From positions 62,001 to 126,000 of the forward strand of contig NZ_QQKA01000005.1 in NCBI RefSeq assembly GCF_003493605.1: a stretch of 64,000 nucleotides of DNA, written 5' to 3'. This DNA is from Haemophilus haemolyticus (GTDB lineage Bacteria; Pseudomonadota; Gammaproteobacteria; Enterobacterales; Pasteurellaceae). Shown here in pieces: positions 53,925 through 63,724 of this stretch (position 1 is its first letter; each line of letters starts with the position of its first letter). The notes below the pieces were generated by a model. The model did no database searches. It had not been told where the DNA came from and saw only the letters and a list, made by a program, of their open reading frames with translations. A program made the translations under genes and the position numbers.

Positions 53925-55238
53925 TTATTCCACCACAGCCCAAAATTCGGCAACGGTGTGGAAAGATCCAAAGACTAAAACCACATCATTTTTCACCGCA
54001 CTTTTGAGTGCTATACGCACCCCATCCATAACAGAATTATCTGATGTAACTTGAACGTGTGGGAAATGACTTTTCAATTTCTCTGCTAATTCATCGCCTG
54101 ACTGCCCGCGATAACCGCCTAAGGTTACACAATACCATTCGTCAATTATAGGCGTTAAATGCGCAAATACCCCATTTGCATCTTTGTCTTTGAGCATCCC
54201 ACATACGGCAATCATTTTGCCCTCAATGTTGCATTTAAGTGCGGTCAATTTTTCAGATAAATATTTAGCAGCATGAGGATTATGCCCCACATCAACGATA
54301 ATTGTTGGCAAGGTTTCAACTGGTACGCCAAGGTAATCAGCTAATTTTTCGCGTCTATCTGCTTTTATTGCTTGAAAACGACCAACCAGTTCAACCTCTT
54401 GCAAAGATTTTCGCAAAGTCTGTTCTGAAATATCAAAAGGTAAACATTGAACAGCAGCAAGAGCCGTTGCGGCATTCGCCAATGGAATCTGACAAAACGG
54501 CAAATTTTCTAACCGCACTTTTTTATTTTGCCATTGCCAATTTTCAGCATTTTGCTCAAACGACCAATCCACATCACGACGAGCAACTTGGCAATGTAAT
54601 TTTTCAGCCTGATCTAACATTGTTTGCGGAACATTAGGTTCGCCAATCACGACAGGGCAATTTTTGCGGAAAACTCCTGCTTTTTCAAAAGCAATAGCCT
54701 CTCTGGTATCCCCAAGAAAATCGGTGTGATCAATATCGATGCTAGTAATCACAGCAAGATGGCTATCCACAATATTGGTCGCATCTAAACGTCCGCCCAG
54801 CCCCACTTCTAAAATCACCACATCTAACTTTGCTTGCTTAAATAAATGCAATGCAGAAAGGGTGCTAAATTCAAAATAAGTCAGCGATTCTGTTTTGTTT
54901 TCATCAATAAAAGCAAAAGAGGCGGTATGTTCTTCATCGGGTAAATCTTGATTTTGAATACGTACTCGCTCGTTATAACGTAGTAAATGAGGCGAAGAAT
55001 ACACGCCCACACGTAATCCGTGATTAAGCAGAATCGTTTCTAATAAGCGACAGGTCGTGCCTTTACCATTCGTTCCACCTACCGTTATCACATAAGGGGC
55101 GGGATGAAGTAAATCCAATTTTTCTGCCACGGATTTAATACGGTCTAAACCGAGATCAATGGGTTTAAAATGGCTTTTTTCTAAATAAGAAAGCCACTCA
55201 GCGAGTGGCGAAGTGGCTTTAAGTTGCATATTATTCAT
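53925..55238 (-). CDS. folC: Folylpolyglutamate/dihydrofolate synthase
   Basis: A 437-residue Mur-ligase-like enzyme. The P-loop is [45 protein letters not shown] and [13 protein letters not shown] are family motifs. It adds L-glutamate to dihydropteroate and then to folates. It overlaps accD by 8 bases; an ATG at 55229 is an alternative start. Confidence 0.95.
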   Translation of the reverse strand: MNNMQLKATSPLAEWLSYLEKSHFKPIDLGLDRIKSVAEKLDLLHPAPYVITVGGTNGKGTTCRLLETILLNHGLRVGVYSSPHLLRYNERVRIQNQDLPDEEHTASFAFIDENKTESLTYFEFSTLSALHLFKQAKLDVVILEVGLGGRLDATNIVDSHLAVITSIDIDHTDFLGDTREAIAFEKAGVFRKNCPVVIGEPNVPQTMLDQAEKLHCQVARRDVDWSFEQNAENWQWQNKKVRLENLPFCQIPLANAATALAAVQCLPFDISEQTLRKSLQEVELVGRFQAIKADRREKLADYLGVPVETLPTIIVDVGHNPHAAKYLSEKLTALKCNIEGKMIAVCGMLKDKDANGVFAHLTPIIDEWYCVTLGGYRGQSGDELAEKLKSHFPHVQVTSDNSVMDGVRIALKSAVKNDVVLVFGSFHTVAEFWAVVE

Positions 55239-56121
55239 CTTCTGAAATCAGTTCAGGCTCTACAAAAGGAGAAGGTTGATTCGTTAATTTACTTAGTACA
55301 CTTGCTAAAGTTTGACGCATTTCTGAACGTTTCACGATCATATCAATAGCCCCTTTCTCAAGTAAAAACTCACTACGTTGGAAACCCTCTGGAAGTTTTT
55401 CACGTACAGTTTGTTCAATAACACGAGGGCCAGCAAAACCAATTAAGGCTTTTGGTTCTGCAATATTTAAATCCCCTAACATCGCAAAACTTGCTGATAC
55501 GCCGCCCAAGGTCGGATCCGTTAATACTGAAATAAATGGCACACCTTTTTCACGCATTTGGGCAAGCACCGCGCTGGTTTTTGCCATTTGCATTAAAGAA
55601 AACAAGGCTTCTTGCATACGTGCACCGCCACTTGCAGAGAAACATACAAAGGGACAATTCATTTCCATTGCCTTTTCCGCAGCTTTAACAAATTTTGCCC
55701 CAACCACAGAACCCATTGAACCGCCCATAAAAGCAAAATTCGATGCAGCCACAACAATTGGCATATTATAAAGCGTACCTGTCATGGTAATTAACGCATC
55801 TTTCTCGCCCGTTTCTTTTTGTGCCGCACTGATACGATCTTTATATTTCTTTAAATCTTTAAATTTTAAAATATCTTTTGGTTCTAAATCTGCCGCAATT
55901 TCTTGGCTTGAACCTTCGTCTAATAATTTTAATAAACGTTCACGGGCGTCAATACGCATATGATGACCACATTTCGGGCAAACATACAGATTACGCTTAA
56001 GTTCTTCACTATAAAGTACTTGTTCACAAGCAGTGCATTTTGTCCATACGCCTTCTGGCACGTTTGCTTTTCGAGTGGAAGAAGAAGGACTTTTACTAAA
56101 AATTCGATTAATCCAGCTCAT
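55231..56121 (-). CDS. accD: Acetyl-CoA carboxylase carboxyltransferase subunit beta
   Basis: A 296-residue protein. The N-terminal four-cysteine zinc ribbon is [26 protein letters not shown] (about residues 30-55). The crotonase-fold carboxyltransferase domain has [14 protein letters not shown] and the oxyanion region [23 protein letters not shown]. With AccA it transfers CO2 from carboxybiotin to acetyl-CoA in fatty-acid synthesis. The accD-folC order is common in gammaproteobacteria. Confidence 0.96.
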   Translation of the reverse strand: MSWINRIFSKSPSSSTRKANVPEGVWTKCTACEQVLYSEELKRNLYVCPKCGHHMRIDARERLLKLLDEGSSQEIAADLEPKDILKFKDLKKYKDRISAAQKETGEKDALITMTGTLYNMPIVVAASNFAFMGGSMGSVVGAKFVKAAEKAMEMNCPFVCFSASGGARMQEALFSLMQMAKTSAVLAQMREKGVPFISVLTDPTLGGVSASFAMLGDLNIAEPKALIGFAGPRVIEQTVREKLPEGFQRSEFLLEKGAIDMIVKRSEMRQTLASVLSKLTNQPSPFVEPELISEDE

Positions 56122-56315
56122 TTTTTGACCTTTTTATTGACTAGAAAATTGCGCGTATTAGAACATAAATTTATAGAATTTGCTACTTGTAAGGTCGTTT
56201 TTATACTGCTCCGATTTCCTTTTAAACAAGATAATTTGCTCTCCTCTTATTGAACATTTTTTTTATATTTTTGTCTTATAGACCACGTTGTCTGAAATCT
56301 ATTTTGGAGTATTTT

Positions 56316-57707
56316 ATGAAAAAAACACGTTTTGTATTAAATAGTATTGCACTTGGATTAAGTGTATTAAGCACATCATTTGTTGCTCAAGCCACTTTGC
56401 CAAGTTTTATTTCGGAACAAAACAGTCTTGCACCAATGTTAGAAAAAGTTCAACCTGCGGTGGTGACGCTTTCCGTTGAAGGGAAAGCCAAAGTTGATTC
56501 ACGTTCTCCTTTTCAAGATGATATTCCTGAAGAATTTAAATTCTTCTTTGGGGATCGTTTTGCCGAACAATTTGGTGGACGTAGTGAATCAAAACGTAAC
56601 TTCCGTGGTTTAGGTTCTGGTGTCATTATCAATGCAAGCAAAGGCTATGTTTTAACCAATAATCACGTTATTGATGGTGCTGATAAAATTACCGTGCAAT
56701 TACAAGATGGCCGTGAATTTAAAGCAAAATTAGTGGGTAAAGATGAACAATCAGATATCGCGTTAGTTCAACTTGAAAAACCAAGTAATTTAACAGAAAT
56801 CAAATTTGCTGATTCCGACAAATTACGCGTAGGCGATTTCACTGTTGCAATCGGTAATCCATTTGGTTTAGGTCAAACTGTGACATCAGGTATTGTTTCT
56901 GCATTGGGTCGTTCAACAGGTTCTGACAGTGGCACTTATGAAAACTATATTCAAACCGATGCAGCCGTAAACCGCGGTAATTCGGGTGGTGCATTAGTAA
57001 ACTTAAATGGCGAACTTATTGGAATTAACACAGCAATTATTTCTCCAAGCGGTGGCAATGCAGGAATTGCCTTTGCGATTCCAAGTAATCAAGCAAGCAA
57101 TTTAGTGCAACAAATTTTAGAATTTGGTCAAGTGCGTCGCGGATTGCTTGGTATTAAAGGTGGCGAACTCAATGCTGATTTAGCCAAAGCCTTTAATGTA
57201 AGCGCGCAACAAGGCGCATTTGTGAGCGAAGTTTTACCGAAATCTGCCGCTGAAAAAGCAGGTCTTAAAGCGGGCGATATTATCACGGCGATGAACGGTC
57301 AAAAAATCTCAAGTTTTGCTGAAATGCGTGCAAAAATTGCAACCACTGGTGCAGGCAAAGAGATTAGCTTGACTTACTTACGTGATGGCAAATCCCACGA
57401 TGTTAAAGTGAAATTACAAGCGGATGATGGTAGCCAACTTTCCTCAAAAACTGAGTTGCCTGCATTAGATGGCGCAACATTGAAAGACTACGATGCAAAA
57501 GGCGTTAAAGGCATTGAAATCACAAAAATTCAACCTAATTCGCTGGCTGCACAACGTGGTTTAAAAGCGGGCGATATTATTATTGGTATTAATCGTCAAA
57601 TGATCGAAAACATTCGTGAATTAAACAAAGTGCTTGAAACTGAACCGTCAGCAGTTGCACTTAATATTTTACGAGGTAACAGTAATTTCTATTTATTAGT
57701 GCAATAA
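56316..57707 (+). CDS. degP: Periplasmic serine protease DegP/HtrA
   Basis: A 463-residue HtrA-family protease. Signal peptide ends near ...STSFVAQA (about residue 26). The catalytic triad is His in VLTNNHVIDGAD, Asp in EQSDIALVQL and Ser in GNSGGALVNL. Two PDZ domains follow (about 260-350 and 370-460; RRGLLGIKGGEL, RGLKAGDIIIGINRQ). It degrades and refolds damaged envelope proteins, useful beside two large autotransporter genes. GGAG precedes ATG 56316. DegQ-like and DegP-like members are hard to separate by motif alone. Confidence 0.93.
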   Translation: MKKTRFVLNSIALGLSVLSTSFVAQATLPSFISEQNSLAPMLEKVQPAVVTLSVEGKAKVDSRSPFQDDIPEEFKFFFGDRFAEQFGGRSESKRNFRGLGSGVIINASKGYVLTNNHVIDGADKITVQLQDGREFKAKLVGKDEQSDIALVQLEKPSNLTEIKFADSDKLRVGDFTVAIGNPFGLGQTVTSGIVSALGRSTGSDSGTYENYIQTDAAVNRGNSGGALVNLNGELIGINTAIISPSGGNAGIAFAIPSNQASNLVQQILEFGQVRRGLLGIKGGELNADLAKAFNVSAQQGAFVSEVLPKSAAEKAGLKAGDIITAMNGQKISSFAEMRAKIATTGAGKEISLTYLRDGKSHDVKVKLQADDGSQLSSKTELPALDGATLKDYDAKGVKGIEITKIQPNSLAAQRGLKAGDIIIGINRQMIENIRELNKVLETEPSAVALNILRGNSNFYLLVQ

Positions 57708-57730
57708 TCTGCTTGATATATTTAAGAAAA

Positions 57731-57762
57731 AAGTCCGATCACAATGATCGGACTTCTTTTTA
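57731..57762. terminator. Bidirectional terminator between degP and mfd
   Basis: An 11-base stem AAGTCCGATCA / TGATCGGACTT with a CAA loop, followed by CTTTTTAT on the plus strand and by a T-run on the minus strand. Confidence 0.88.
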
Positions 57763-60700
57763 TGCCGCAATCGTTCTTAACAAATCCACCACAAATTCTA
57801 ACCGCACTTTGTTATCAGATAGGTCTTTCATAAACTTAAATTTCAATGGACCATCAAATCGATACACAATAGGTTCTTTTTGAATTAATTGAATAAATTT
57901 ATCTGGATTCACTTGTGCTTTTGGTGAAAACTCAATAAAACCGCCTTGCATTCCTGCATCAATTCGCACAACTTTCAACGGCTCAACCAACAAACGCAAT
58001 TCTGCAATTTGCAGTAGATTTTTTGTCGCGTCAGGCAATAATCCGAATCGATCTATCAACTCAACTTTTAACTCGTCCAACTCTGATTTACTCTCAGCTG
58101 CAGCAATACGTTTATAAAAGGATAAACGCATATTCACATCACCTAAATAATCATCTGGCAATAAAGCAGGCACGCGCAATTCAATATCCGCTTGTTGTTG
58201 CGTCAATTCTTCTAATGATGGTTCTCGCCCTTCTTTTAACGCTTTAACCGCTGCATCCAATAATTCCATATAAAGCGAAAAACCGATGCTTTCAATTTGT
58301 CCGCTTTGTTCGTTTCCGAGTAATTCGCCAGCGCCACGAATCTCTAAATCGTGGGTTGCCAAGATAAAACCAGCCCCAAGATTATCAAGATTTTCCAACG
58401 CATCTAGACGGCGTTCAGCATCTTTTGTCATCATCTTTGGCGGTGGCGTAAGCAAATAAGCATAAGCCTGATGATGTGAACGCCCGACTCGTCCACGTAA
58501 TTGATGCAACTGAGCCAAACCAAAATGATCCGCTCGTTCAATAATAATGGTATTTGCAGTTGGCACATCAATACCCGTTTCGATAATGGTTGAACAAACT
58601 AAGACGTTATAACGCTGATGATAAAAATCACTCATCACACGTTCTAACTCACGTTCTCGCATTTGTCCGTGACCTACAATTACTCGCGCCTCTGGCACAA
58701 GTGCGGTCAGTTTTTCTGCTGTATTTTCAATGCTTGCGACATCATTGTGGAGATAATAAACCTGCCCACCACGCAAGATTTCACGCAAAATCGCTTCTCG
58801 TACAACAAGATCATCATTCTGGCGAACGAAGGTTTTAATACTTAATCGGCGCGCAGGTGGCGTAGAAATAATAGACAGATCTCGAATGCCATTCATTGCC
58901 ATATTAAGCGTTCGAGGAATTGGCGTTGCCGTTAGCGTAAGAATATCGATATTCGCACGAAGCTGTTTGATTTTCTCTTTTTGCCCCACGCCAAAACGGT
59001 GTTCTTCATCAATAATTAACAAGCCAAGATCGCTAAATTTTACATCTGATTGAATTAATTTATGGGTACCAATCAATATATCGACTTTGCCCTCTGCAAG
59101 GTTTTCCAGAATTTGTTTTTGTTCTTTTGCAGTTTTGAAACGCGATAACACTTCTACGTTCACAGGCAAATTCGCAAAACGATCTTTAAAATTCTCATAA
59201 TGCTGTTGGGCTAATAGTGTGGTTGGCACTAGCACTGCTACTTGCTTATGATTCATCACAGCCAAAAATGCAGCACGCATTGCTACTTCAGTTTTACCAA
59301 AACCTACATCACCACAAACAAGGCGATCCATTGCTTTTGGCTGGCACATATCCGAAATTACTGCATTAATTGCCATTTCCTGATCGTAAGTTTCTTCAAA
59401 AGGAAAAGTTGCGGCAAATTGTTGAAATTCTTCACGATCATATTTAAAGGCAAAGCCTTTCTTTGCTTCACGTTGTGCGTAAACATCTAATAACTCGGCT
59501 GCCACATCACGAATTTTCTCCGCTGCTTTTTGGCGTGATTTCGCCCAAGCCTCGTTACCCAATTTATGTAATGGCGCACTTTCATCAGAACCACCAACAT
59601 AACGGCTAATCAGATGTAATGAAGTAACGGGCACATAAAGTTTCGATTCATTTGCATAATTTAGCAGCAAATATTCTGCTTTAATGCCGCCTGTATCTAA
59701 GGTGACCAAACCGCCATAACGCCCTACACCGTGATCAAGATGCACAACGGGTTGCCCTATTTTCAGTTCGGCAAGATTGCGTACAAGCGTGTCAGGATTA
59801 ATTGTTTTACGTTTATCTCTAGAACGTTGTTGAACACGTTCACCAAGTAAATTAGCTTCGCCAATAATCGCAATAGAAAGCGATTGTTCAATAATAAAAC
59901 CTTGTTCAAGAGAGCTGACTAACAAGCTAAATTTTTCATTTTCAGCCTGTTCCAAGGATTGAATTTGTTTTGGCTTGAGTTTTAATGGTGAAAGCAAATC
60001 AAGCAAAGTCTCTCGGCGACCTTCCGTCTCCACAGAAAACAGTACATTTCCTTTAAAATGCTCAATAAATTGGCGGAGTTGTCCCAATGGTTCTTTTTGC
60101 TGGGATTGAATGGTCACTTCAGGTAAAGCGGCAACAGATAAATTTTTCTGGCGTACCGATGACCGCACTTTTTCCGCTTTAAATGTAATGCGCGGATAAG
60201 ATTTCAATCGGCGATTGACTTCATCAACATTGAGCCATAATTTTTCAGGCGGTAAAAGCGGACGCATCGGATCCACTTTACGTTGTTCATAACGCTGTTT
60301 GGCATCTTGATAAAAACGTTCACCTTGCGTTTGATTGTTTTCCATATCCACAAACAGCGTTTGTTCTGGCAAATAATCAAACAACGTCGCCATTTCAGAA
60401 AAGAAAAGTGGCTGCCAATATTCAATGCCAGAAATCAAGGTACCTTTACTGATTTGCTGATAAATATGTTCGGGATCTCGGCGAATTTCACCAAAGGTTT
60501 CACGAAATTGCGCACGGAAAAATTCAATCCCTTTATCATCCGTTGGAAATTCATGAGCTGGCAAAAGATTAATTGAGCTAATTTCATCAAGAGTACGTTG
60601 TGTATCCACATCAAAAGTACGAATGGAATCAATTTCATCATCAAAAAAATCAAGACGAAAAGGCACCGCACTTCCCATTGGGAAAAGATCCAACAAGGCT

Positions 60701-61200
60701 CCACGAACCGCATATTCACCATGTTCTAATACTTGCTCCACCGCACGATAGCCCGCAGCTTCTAATTGTAAGCGCATTTTATCAATGACCAAGCGATCGC
60801 CTTTTTTAATCAGAAGCACATTGTGTTGTAAATATTGTGGCGGGCAAAGGCGTTGCATTAATGTCGAAATCGGCAATAAGAAAATGCCTTTTTTCGCATT
60901 TTGTAAATGGAAAAGCGCACTTAAACGAGAGGAAATAATTTCTTGATGGGGAGAAAACGTATCATAAGGCAACGTTTCCCAATCAGGAAAAAGGCATACA
61001 TTTTGGCTGCTTAATTCCGATAAAACACGTGATAAACGCACCGCACTTCGTGTATCTGGTGTCACCACTACGGTTAAATTTTGATTTTGCTCTGCAATTT
61101 CACTGATCGCCAATGCATCAGCGCCTGGTAATACATTGCCTAAAATTTTGTGATCATTGGGTTGGGTAGGAATATCAGGTTGGAAAAAAGCCGTTTTCAT
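57760..61200 (-). CDS. mfd: Transcription-repair coupling factor Mfd
   Basis: A 1146-residue protein: UvrB-homology region (about 1-330), RNA polymerase-interacting domain (IGQPVVHLDHGVGRYGGLV, about 480-550), RecG-like translocase with Walker A VCGDVGFGKTEVAMRAAF and DEEH, TRG-type motif, and a C-terminal regulatory domain. It removes stalled RNA polymerase and recruits UvrA. Start chosen at ATG 61200 (KTAFFQP...); the frame extends 14 codons upstream through a hairpin. The gene converges with degP. Confidence 0.96.
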   Translation of the reverse strand: MKTAFFQPDIPTQPNDHKILGNVLPGADALAISEIAEQNQNLTVVVTPDTRSAVRLSRVLSELSSQNVCLFPDWETLPYDTFSPHQEIISSRLSALFHLQNAKKGIFLLPISTLMQRLCPPQYLQHNVLLIKKGDRLVIDKMRLQLEAAGYRAVEQVLEHGEYAVRGALLDLFPMGSAVPFRLDFFDDEIDSIRTFDVDTQRTLDEISSINLLPAHEFPTDDKGIEFFRAQFRETFGEIRRDPEHIYQQISKGTLISGIEYWQPLFFSEMATLFDYLPEQTLFVDMENNQTQGERFYQDAKQRYEQRKVDPMRPLLPPEKLWLNVDEVNRRLKSYPRITFKAEKVRSSVRQKNLSVAALPEVTIQSQQKEPLGQLRQFIEHFKGNVLFSVETEGRRETLLDLLSPLKLKPKQIQSLEQAENEKFSLLVSSLEQGFIIEQSLSIAIIGEANLLGERVQQRSRDKRKTINPDTLVRNLAELKIGQPVVHLDHGVGRYGGLVTLDTGGIKAEYLLLNYANESKLYVPVTSLHLISRYVGGSDESAPLHKLGNEAWAKSRQKAAEKIRDVAAELLDVYAQREAKKGFAFKYDREEFQQFAATFPFEETYDQEMAINAVISDMCQPKAMDRLVCGDVGFGKTEVAMRAAFLAVMNHKQVAVLVPTTLLAQQHYENFKDRFANLPVNVEVLSRFKTAKEQKQILENLAEGKVDILIGTHKLIQSDVKFSDLGLLIIDEEHRFGVGQKEKIKQLRANIDILTLTATPIPRTLNMAMNGIRDLSIISTPPARRLSIKTFVRQNDDLVVREAILREILRGGQVYYLHNDVASIENTAEKLTALVPEARVIVGHGQMRERELERVMSDFYHQRYNVLVCSTIIETGIDVPTANTIIIERADHFGLAQLHQLRGRVGRSHHQAYAYLLTPPPKMMTKDAERRLDALENLDNLGAGFILATHDLEIRGAGELLGNEQSGQIESIGFSLYMELLDAAVKALKEGREPSLEELTQQQADIELRVPALLPDDYLGDVNMRLSFYKRIAAAESKSELDELKVELIDRFGLLPDATKNLLQIAELRLLVEPLKVVRIDAGMQGGFIEFSPKAQVNPDKFIQLIQKEPIVYRFDGPLKFKFMKDLSDNKVRLEFVVDLLRTIAA

Positions 61201-61211
61201 AAATATAAATA

Positions 61212-61242
61212 ATGCGCCAATCTTGTATAAAAATTGGCGCAT
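61212..61242 (-). promoter_or_regulatory. Hairpin just upstream of the mfd start
   Basis: A 10-base perfect stem (ATGCGCCAAT, 61212-61221, with ATTGGCGCAT, 61233-61242) and 11-base loop, ending 11 bases before the mfd ATG on the minus strand. It may be a leader structure or a terminator of the upstream small gene; no T-run follows. Confidence 0.5.
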
Positions 61243-61302
61243 AGTGTACTGGAATTTGAATTATCTTTCAATAAATTTACTGTTTAAAAAAACAGTTAAT
61301 AT

Positions 61303-61476
61303 TTATTTCTTTAAAAGAGATTCCTCTTTCTTCAAATTACCATTTTCATCTTCTGTTGCTGACATAGGCACGCAGCTACAATTAGGTTGATCTAATCCCC
61401 ACTCTTTAATGAAATTATCATATTTTTCAAGTGCGCGTTTAAACCAGCCTTTTGATTTTGCGGTTTGTTCTGTCAT
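61303..61476 (-). CDS. Small 57-residue protein translationally coupled to tmcA
   Basis: Frame from ATG 61476 to TAA at 61303: MTEQTAKSKGWFKRALEKYD, then NFIKEWGLDQPNCSCVPMSA and a charged tail ending SLLKK. The ATG overlaps the tmcA stop (ATGA), and GAGGAACTT precedes it, so translation is very probable. The N-terminal part is a basic amphipathic helix, followed by a CSC motif that could bind metal. I recall similar short Pasteurellaceae proteins placed in a domain-of-unknown-function family but cannot confirm which. Function unknown. Confidence 0.75.
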   Translation of the reverse strand: MTEQTAKSKGWFKRALEKYDNFIKEWGLDQPNCSCVPMSATEDENGNLKKEESLLKK

Positions 61477-63317
61477 AAAGTTCCTCGGTCTAAATATTGT
61501 TTAATTTCTAAACGTAGCCATTCTACGCCTTTTTTCTTGTTAATGGGAAGTTGTTTTTTTGTTAAATAAGCGGAAATTAATGGGAAATTTTCTTTGCCTG
61601 CTAATTTTAATAAACGCCTTATCGCAGGAACGCTCGAAAATAAAGTGCGGTGAAAATTAGCGAAGTTTTTTAAGCTCATCCAATCGAATTCATCAAGCTG
61701 CCAATCAAGCTGATTTTGCTCAAAATTTATGGCGAACGGATGAAAAGATAAAGGGATATCACGCTGAAATTGTTTGTGCGCAGTATCAACTAAAGCCAAG
61801 CCTTCTTTGGAAATACCTTTAAGGGCAATCGCTGAATAACAACCACTACTCGCTTCTTGATGTTCACCTAAATGCACCAAAACAAAACCGCACTTTTGCC
61901 AAAATTTTGCCAGTTCGTCGGTGTAGCCAAAACTCACCGAAAGAAAATCCACTTCTGAATTTTCCATAAATTTCATTAGATTTTGACCAATACCCTGTTT
62001 TTGCCAATTTGGCTGAACCGCGATACGAGAAATGCGTAAGGAACGTAATTTACAGGCTTGGGACAGATTTTCATGGAAACATAATGCTTGTGGAACAAGA
62101 TTCCCTTTCGGACGGCGTTTGCCTTGTTGAATTTGAATAATCAACTCATCATCAGCCATATTTCCTTCTTCTAATGCCCAAATTGCACCGAGCAAATTCT
62201 GTTGATATTCGGCAAAATAAAAACGTTGATTTTCTCCATCAAATAAACGGCGAAGATCGAGTGGCGATGTTCGATAATGCGCCAATGTCATTAAGCCATA
62301 AAACTCTGCAATATGCTGTGGTTTTTGCACTTCTCGAATTTGATAAGGGAGATGAGGCTGAAAAGGAAATTGCTGAAAATCATCTTCGGCATTTAGCAAC
62401 AAAAGATCATCAATAAAATGTTCTAACGGATCATTTTCTTGCCAACGTAGAGGCTGTTTAAGCTCAAAATGCTGAAAAGTGCGGTGAATTTTCCGTTTAA
62501 ATTTTAATTCGAAACCACGCCCCGTTCCTTCGTAGCTATGAATTGTTGTGCTGAAGACAATATATTGAAAATATTGAGAATATTCTTGCAATAACGGCAA
62601 TGGAATCATCGCTGCTTCATCTACGAGCAACCAAGCGGATTGACTAAATTGGGGTTCAGCTTGTAACCTCAAAGCCAATTCATCGGGAGCGATAAATTCA
62701 ATTCCTCCTTCTGAAAATTCGATAACCGAATGTACCGCACTTTTATTCGGTGCAGTGAGATAAACAGGCGCCTGAATTTGGTTAGCAAGCATCCCCAATA
62801 AGGCGGATTTTCCTCTTCCGCGCTTAGCGGTTAGAAAATAAACATCCTGCTCAGCTTTTAAAATATTATCAATAATTTGCTGCTGAGCTAACGTGGCATT
62901 TTTGTGATGCTCGTTAGAATAAAAAACAGGGGAAAATTCAACCGCGCTTTCCTCTCTTAAAATGGAAAAATGATAGCGTTCAATGCAGTGTTTGAAATGA
63001 TGAATAAAATTAGGCGTGGTGATTGCTGACTGATTTCCATTCCAACGTAAACTATCTTGATCTGGTTGCTGAGATAAATTTTCCCAATCGGATAACACTA
63101 AACAAAGTGTGCCGCCCATTTTCAGTGTTCCAGCGGCAATAGCTAGCGCTTCAAGATGAATGCCATTTCGTCCATCAAATAAGATATGTTCAAATTCTTG
63201 TCCGAGCAAATTCATTGCTTTAGAAAAAGCAATGCCGCTTTCACCGATAATCAATACGTTATCAGGCACAAGCGGCAAAGTTTTGCTGATTAAAATTTGC
63301 AGATGGCGAGATGACAT
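61473..63317 (-). CDS. tmcA: tRNA-Met cytidine acetyltransferase TmcA
   Basis: A 614-residue protein combining an N-terminal region, an ATPase/helicase module with P-loop TAKRGRGKSALLGMLA and LLVDEAAMIPLPLLQEY, and a GNAT acetyltransferase module (ISRIAVQPNWQKQGIGQNLMKFM, about 440-500). It acetylates the wobble cytidine (ac4C34) of elongator tRNA-Met using acetyl-CoA and ATP. Rd orthologue near HI1254 by recollection. Confidence 0.93.
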   Translation of the reverse strand: MSSRHLQILISKTLPLVPDNVLIIGESGIAFSKAMNLLGQEFEHILFDGRNGIHLEALAIAAGTLKMGGTLCLVLSDWENLSQQPDQDSLRWNGNQSAITTPNFIHHFKHCIERYHFSILREESAVEFSPVFYSNEHHKNATLAQQQIIDNILKAEQDVYFLTAKRGRGKSALLGMLANQIQAPVYLTAPNKSAVHSVIEFSEGGIEFIAPDELALRLQAEPQFSQSAWLLVDEAAMIPLPLLQEYSQYFQYIVFSTTIHSYEGTGRGFELKFKRKIHRTFQHFELKQPLRWQENDPLEHFIDDLLLLNAEDDFQQFPFQPHLPYQIREVQKPQHIAEFYGLMTLAHYRTSPLDLRRLFDGENQRFYFAEYQQNLLGAIWALEEGNMADDELIIQIQQGKRRPKGNLVPQALCFHENLSQACKLRSLRISRIAVQPNWQKQGIGQNLMKFMENSEVDFLSVSFGYTDELAKFWQKCGFVLVHLGEHQEASSGCYSAIALKGISKEGLALVDTAHKQFQRDIPLSFHPFAINFEQNQLDWQLDEFDWMSLKNFANFHRTLFSSVPAIRRLLKLAGKENFPLISAYLTKKQLPINKKKGVEWLRLEIKQYLDRGTL

Positions 63318-63321
63318 CGTT

Positions 63322-63663
63322 TTATTTCAAATAGGCAATTAATATCGCACCAATAAAACTTACGCAAGCAAGCCAAAAGAAAATACTTTTGGGTTGAGAA
63401 ACTTTTTTACTGAAAAATTTCGCAGCAAACAGGATATACAAAATAAGTAATGCGAATTTAGCCACTAACCACCATTCAATATCAAAAACAAAGAGATATA
63501 AAATGACGACACCAGAAACAATCAGCAAGGTATCTGATAAGTGCGGTAAAATTTTTAATAATTTTATCGAACGCCAATTTTTACCATTAAGCTGCATTGC
63601 ACCACGAATTACTAACAATGCCAAACTTACAAAGGCGAAAAAAATATGTAAATGAACTAACAT
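63322..63663 (-). CDS. SirB2-like small membrane protein
   Basis: A 113-residue protein with four predicted membrane segments (about 5-25, 40-60, 65-88, 92-112): HLHIFFAFVSLALLVIRGAMQ and LKILPHLSDTLLIVSGVVILY. This pattern matches the SirB/SirB2 family. GGGAGTG precedes ATG 63663; a frame 14 codons longer overlaps the terminator. It lies 4 bases before tmcA and is probably co-transcribed. Molecular function unknown. Confidence 0.75.
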   Translation of the reverse strand: MLVHLHIFFAFVSLALLVIRGAMQLNGKNWRSIKLLKILPHLSDTLLIVSGVVILYLFVFDIEWWLVAKFALLILYILFAAKFFSKKVSQPKSIFFWLACVSFIGAILIAYLK

Positions 63664-63683
63664 AATCACTCCCAAAAAAGTAA

Positions 63684-63716
63684 GAAAAGTGCGGTCAAAA
63701 TCCACCGCACTTTCTC
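63684..63716 (-). terminator. Uptake-signal-pair hairpin after ettA
   Basis: AAAGTGCGGT (63686-63695) and ACCGCACTTT (63704-63713), inverted, with an 8-base loop. It lies after the ettA stop and just before the SirB-like gene. The T-run is short, so termination may be partial. Confidence 0.6.
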
Positions 63717-63724
63717 AATCTAAA

